Under the pieces are notes generated by a model. It was not told the DNA's origin. It saw nothing but the letters and a program-made list of their open reading frames with translations, and did not search any database. A stretch of DNA of 64,000 nt from Myxococcales bacterium. GTDB taxonomy: Bacteria; Myxococcota_A; Polyangia; Polyangiales; Polyangiaceae. Positions 63,096 through 64,000 of the stretch are shown piece after piece. Location of the stretch: positions 124,001-188,000 of the forward strand of contig JADJCA010000008.1 of assembly GCA_016703425.1 (NCBI GenBank), given 5' to 3'. The translations under genes were made by a program, and so were the position numbers. Every line of letters starts with the position of its first letter. The stretch's first letter is position 1.

Positions 63096-64000
63096 ATGCG
63101 TCGTTCCCTCCTCCGCTTCGCATTCTTCGGCGCCGGCGCCGCGACTTCGGTCTCCTGCGTCGACGACTCAAGCCCGCAGCCGGCCCTGAGCGCGAGCACG
63201 CTCGACGGCGGCTCGCCCGGGGAAGACGCGGCCGCGAGCTCGGGCGACGCCGGCGCGACGCCCGACGCCGCGGCACCGCTATCCGACGCCGCGGGCCCGG
63301 ACACCTCGACGCCCGGTAGCTGTTCGATCGCCGGCAACAACTACCGCATCTACGGCTCGCAGCTCTTCAAGGTCTCGGAGGACCTGACGATGTCTTACCT
63401 CGTCGGGAATGTCGCCAACGACAAGGGGCTCCCCTTCGCGAGCTCGGGGAGCAGCACGACGGGCACTCAAGTTGGAACCACCCTGGTTGTGGCCGACCCG
63501 AACTGCCCGTTTTGCAGCATCGCGCTGCCGCCGAACATGGTGAACGGGACGGTCAACGCGCAACCGGTCACCACAGGCCTCAGCAACATCCACTTCTTCT
63601 ACTCGCCCAGCATTCCCAACAACGTCGTCGTTTGGTCCGGCAACGGGACGTCGTTCACGCTCTACGACCTCGCGAACAAGACCGCTCCCGCGACGGCGAG
63701 CATCGCGATTAGCGGACCGGGCGTCCTCTGCAACAAGCTCTACTCCATCTCTGGCTCCATCATGCCGACGGCGTACAGCGTTCGAATCCTCGCCGAGTGC
63801 GGCGATGGAAGCGGCCCCACCTGGGCGACCGTCGCCGACACGGGCGGCACCAAGGTGGGCTCCACCTGGCAGCAGGACTCCTATCAGGTCGCAGCCTCGG
63901 CCAAGACGATGGTGACGAACCCTCAAATCATCGCCGGCGAGCTCACGCGCGGGATTTTTCTTGGGTCCGCGTCGAAGGTCTACGTGATCAACGCTGGCAC
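63096..64000 (+). CDS. Lipoprotein, C-terminus beyond the window
   Basis: The gene starts at 63096 (MRRSLLRFAFFGAGAATSVSC) and stays open for 301 residues to the right edge. After a Ser/Asp/Ala linker (residues about 30-75) it has a beta-rich domain with Cys in CSIAGNNYRIYGSQLF and CPFCSIALPPN, and segments such as GTTLVVADPN and ISGSIMPTAYSVRI. It is divergent from the Cys-repeat lipoprotein gene. No family recognised. Confidence 0.75.
   Translation, partial: MRRSLLRFAFFGAGAATSVSCVDDSSPQPALSASTLDGGSPGEDAAASSGDAGATPDAAAPLSDAAGPDTSTPGSCSIAGNNYRIYGSQLFKVSEDLTMSYLVGNVANDKGLPFASSGSSTTGTQVGTTLVVADPNCPFCSIALPPNMVNGTVNAQPVTTGLSNIHFFYSPSIPNNVVVWSGNGTSFTLYDLANKTAPATASIAISGPGVLCNKLYSISGSIMPTAYSVRILAECGDGSGPTWATVADTGGTKVGSTWQQDSYQVAASAKTMVTNPQIIAGELTRGIFLGSASKVYVINAG

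Overview
The window is GC-rich and densely coded. Several traits point to Myxococcota, most likely the class Polyangia: Hanks-type Ser/Thr kinases, an FHA protein, two DUF4388 proteins (one with PilZ), a MopE-like metal-binding motif, and a large set of lipoproteins with Ala/Asp/Gly-rich linkers after the lipobox. This is inferred from gene content; the genus cannot be named from the sequence alone. No rRNA or tRNA gene was seen. The one clear RNA gene is ssrA (tmRNA), on the minus strand at 21155..21523.

Layout. 1-5881 (minus) is a heavy-metal RND efflux operon: small Cys protein, Cys/His lipoprotein, CzcB-like adaptor, CzcA-like pump with a one-base frameshift, membrane-anchored thioredoxin-like protein, and the start of a TolC/CzcC-like outer membrane protein. 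6184-8197 (plus) adds a CDF zinc-type exporter and a DMT-family transporter with a long His-rich tail, so the first 8 kb reads as a metal-resistance island. 8566-9456 is a scar: two toxin gene 5' ends either side of a 5'-truncated IS3-type element, plus an intact antitoxin. 9500-12121 holds two lipoprotein genes, each lying between direct repeats. 12071-20438 carries a PknB-like kinase with a Cys-rich ectodomain, lipoproteins, a DUF4388 protein, a ParB-like-motif protein and a PhyH-type dioxygenase. 20661-21523 is ssrA plus a tandem array repeating its 3' end. 21583-24772 has a DUF72 protein and a pseudokinase.

24982-35262 is rich in exported proteins: a diheme lipoprotein, an L,D-transpeptidase, an M15 peptidase, a NodB-type deacetylase, a superoxide-reductase-like Tat lipoprotein, a BI-1 membrane protein, a PilZ-DUF4388 protein, a phospholipase-D-family lipoprotein and an extensin-like M15 lipoprotein. 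35649-46356 is more cytoplasmic or regulatory: an HD alarmone-hydrolase-like protein, a winged helix, a Gln/Pro/Tyr-rich membrane protein, a small Roadblock-like protein, an FHA-TM-Lon-like protease, an FKBP/lipoprotein/methyltransferase operon and an ATP-dependent DNA ligase. 46519-64000 has phosphofructokinase, many secreted Cys-rich or beta-helix proteins, and two probable proteases (a coiled-coil HExxH protein and a calpain-like protein).

The strongest candidates for new biology are the FHA-TM-Lon-like protease (38922..41465), the superoxide-reductase-like lipoprotein whose metal site is split by a low-complexity insert (29713..30504), the ssrA 3'-end tandem array (20661..21173), the pseudokinase (23090..24772) and the calpain-like protein with twin short motifs (56047..57393). 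Two genes (666..3781 and 51673..52675) are broken exactly at C homopolymers and could be assembly errors.
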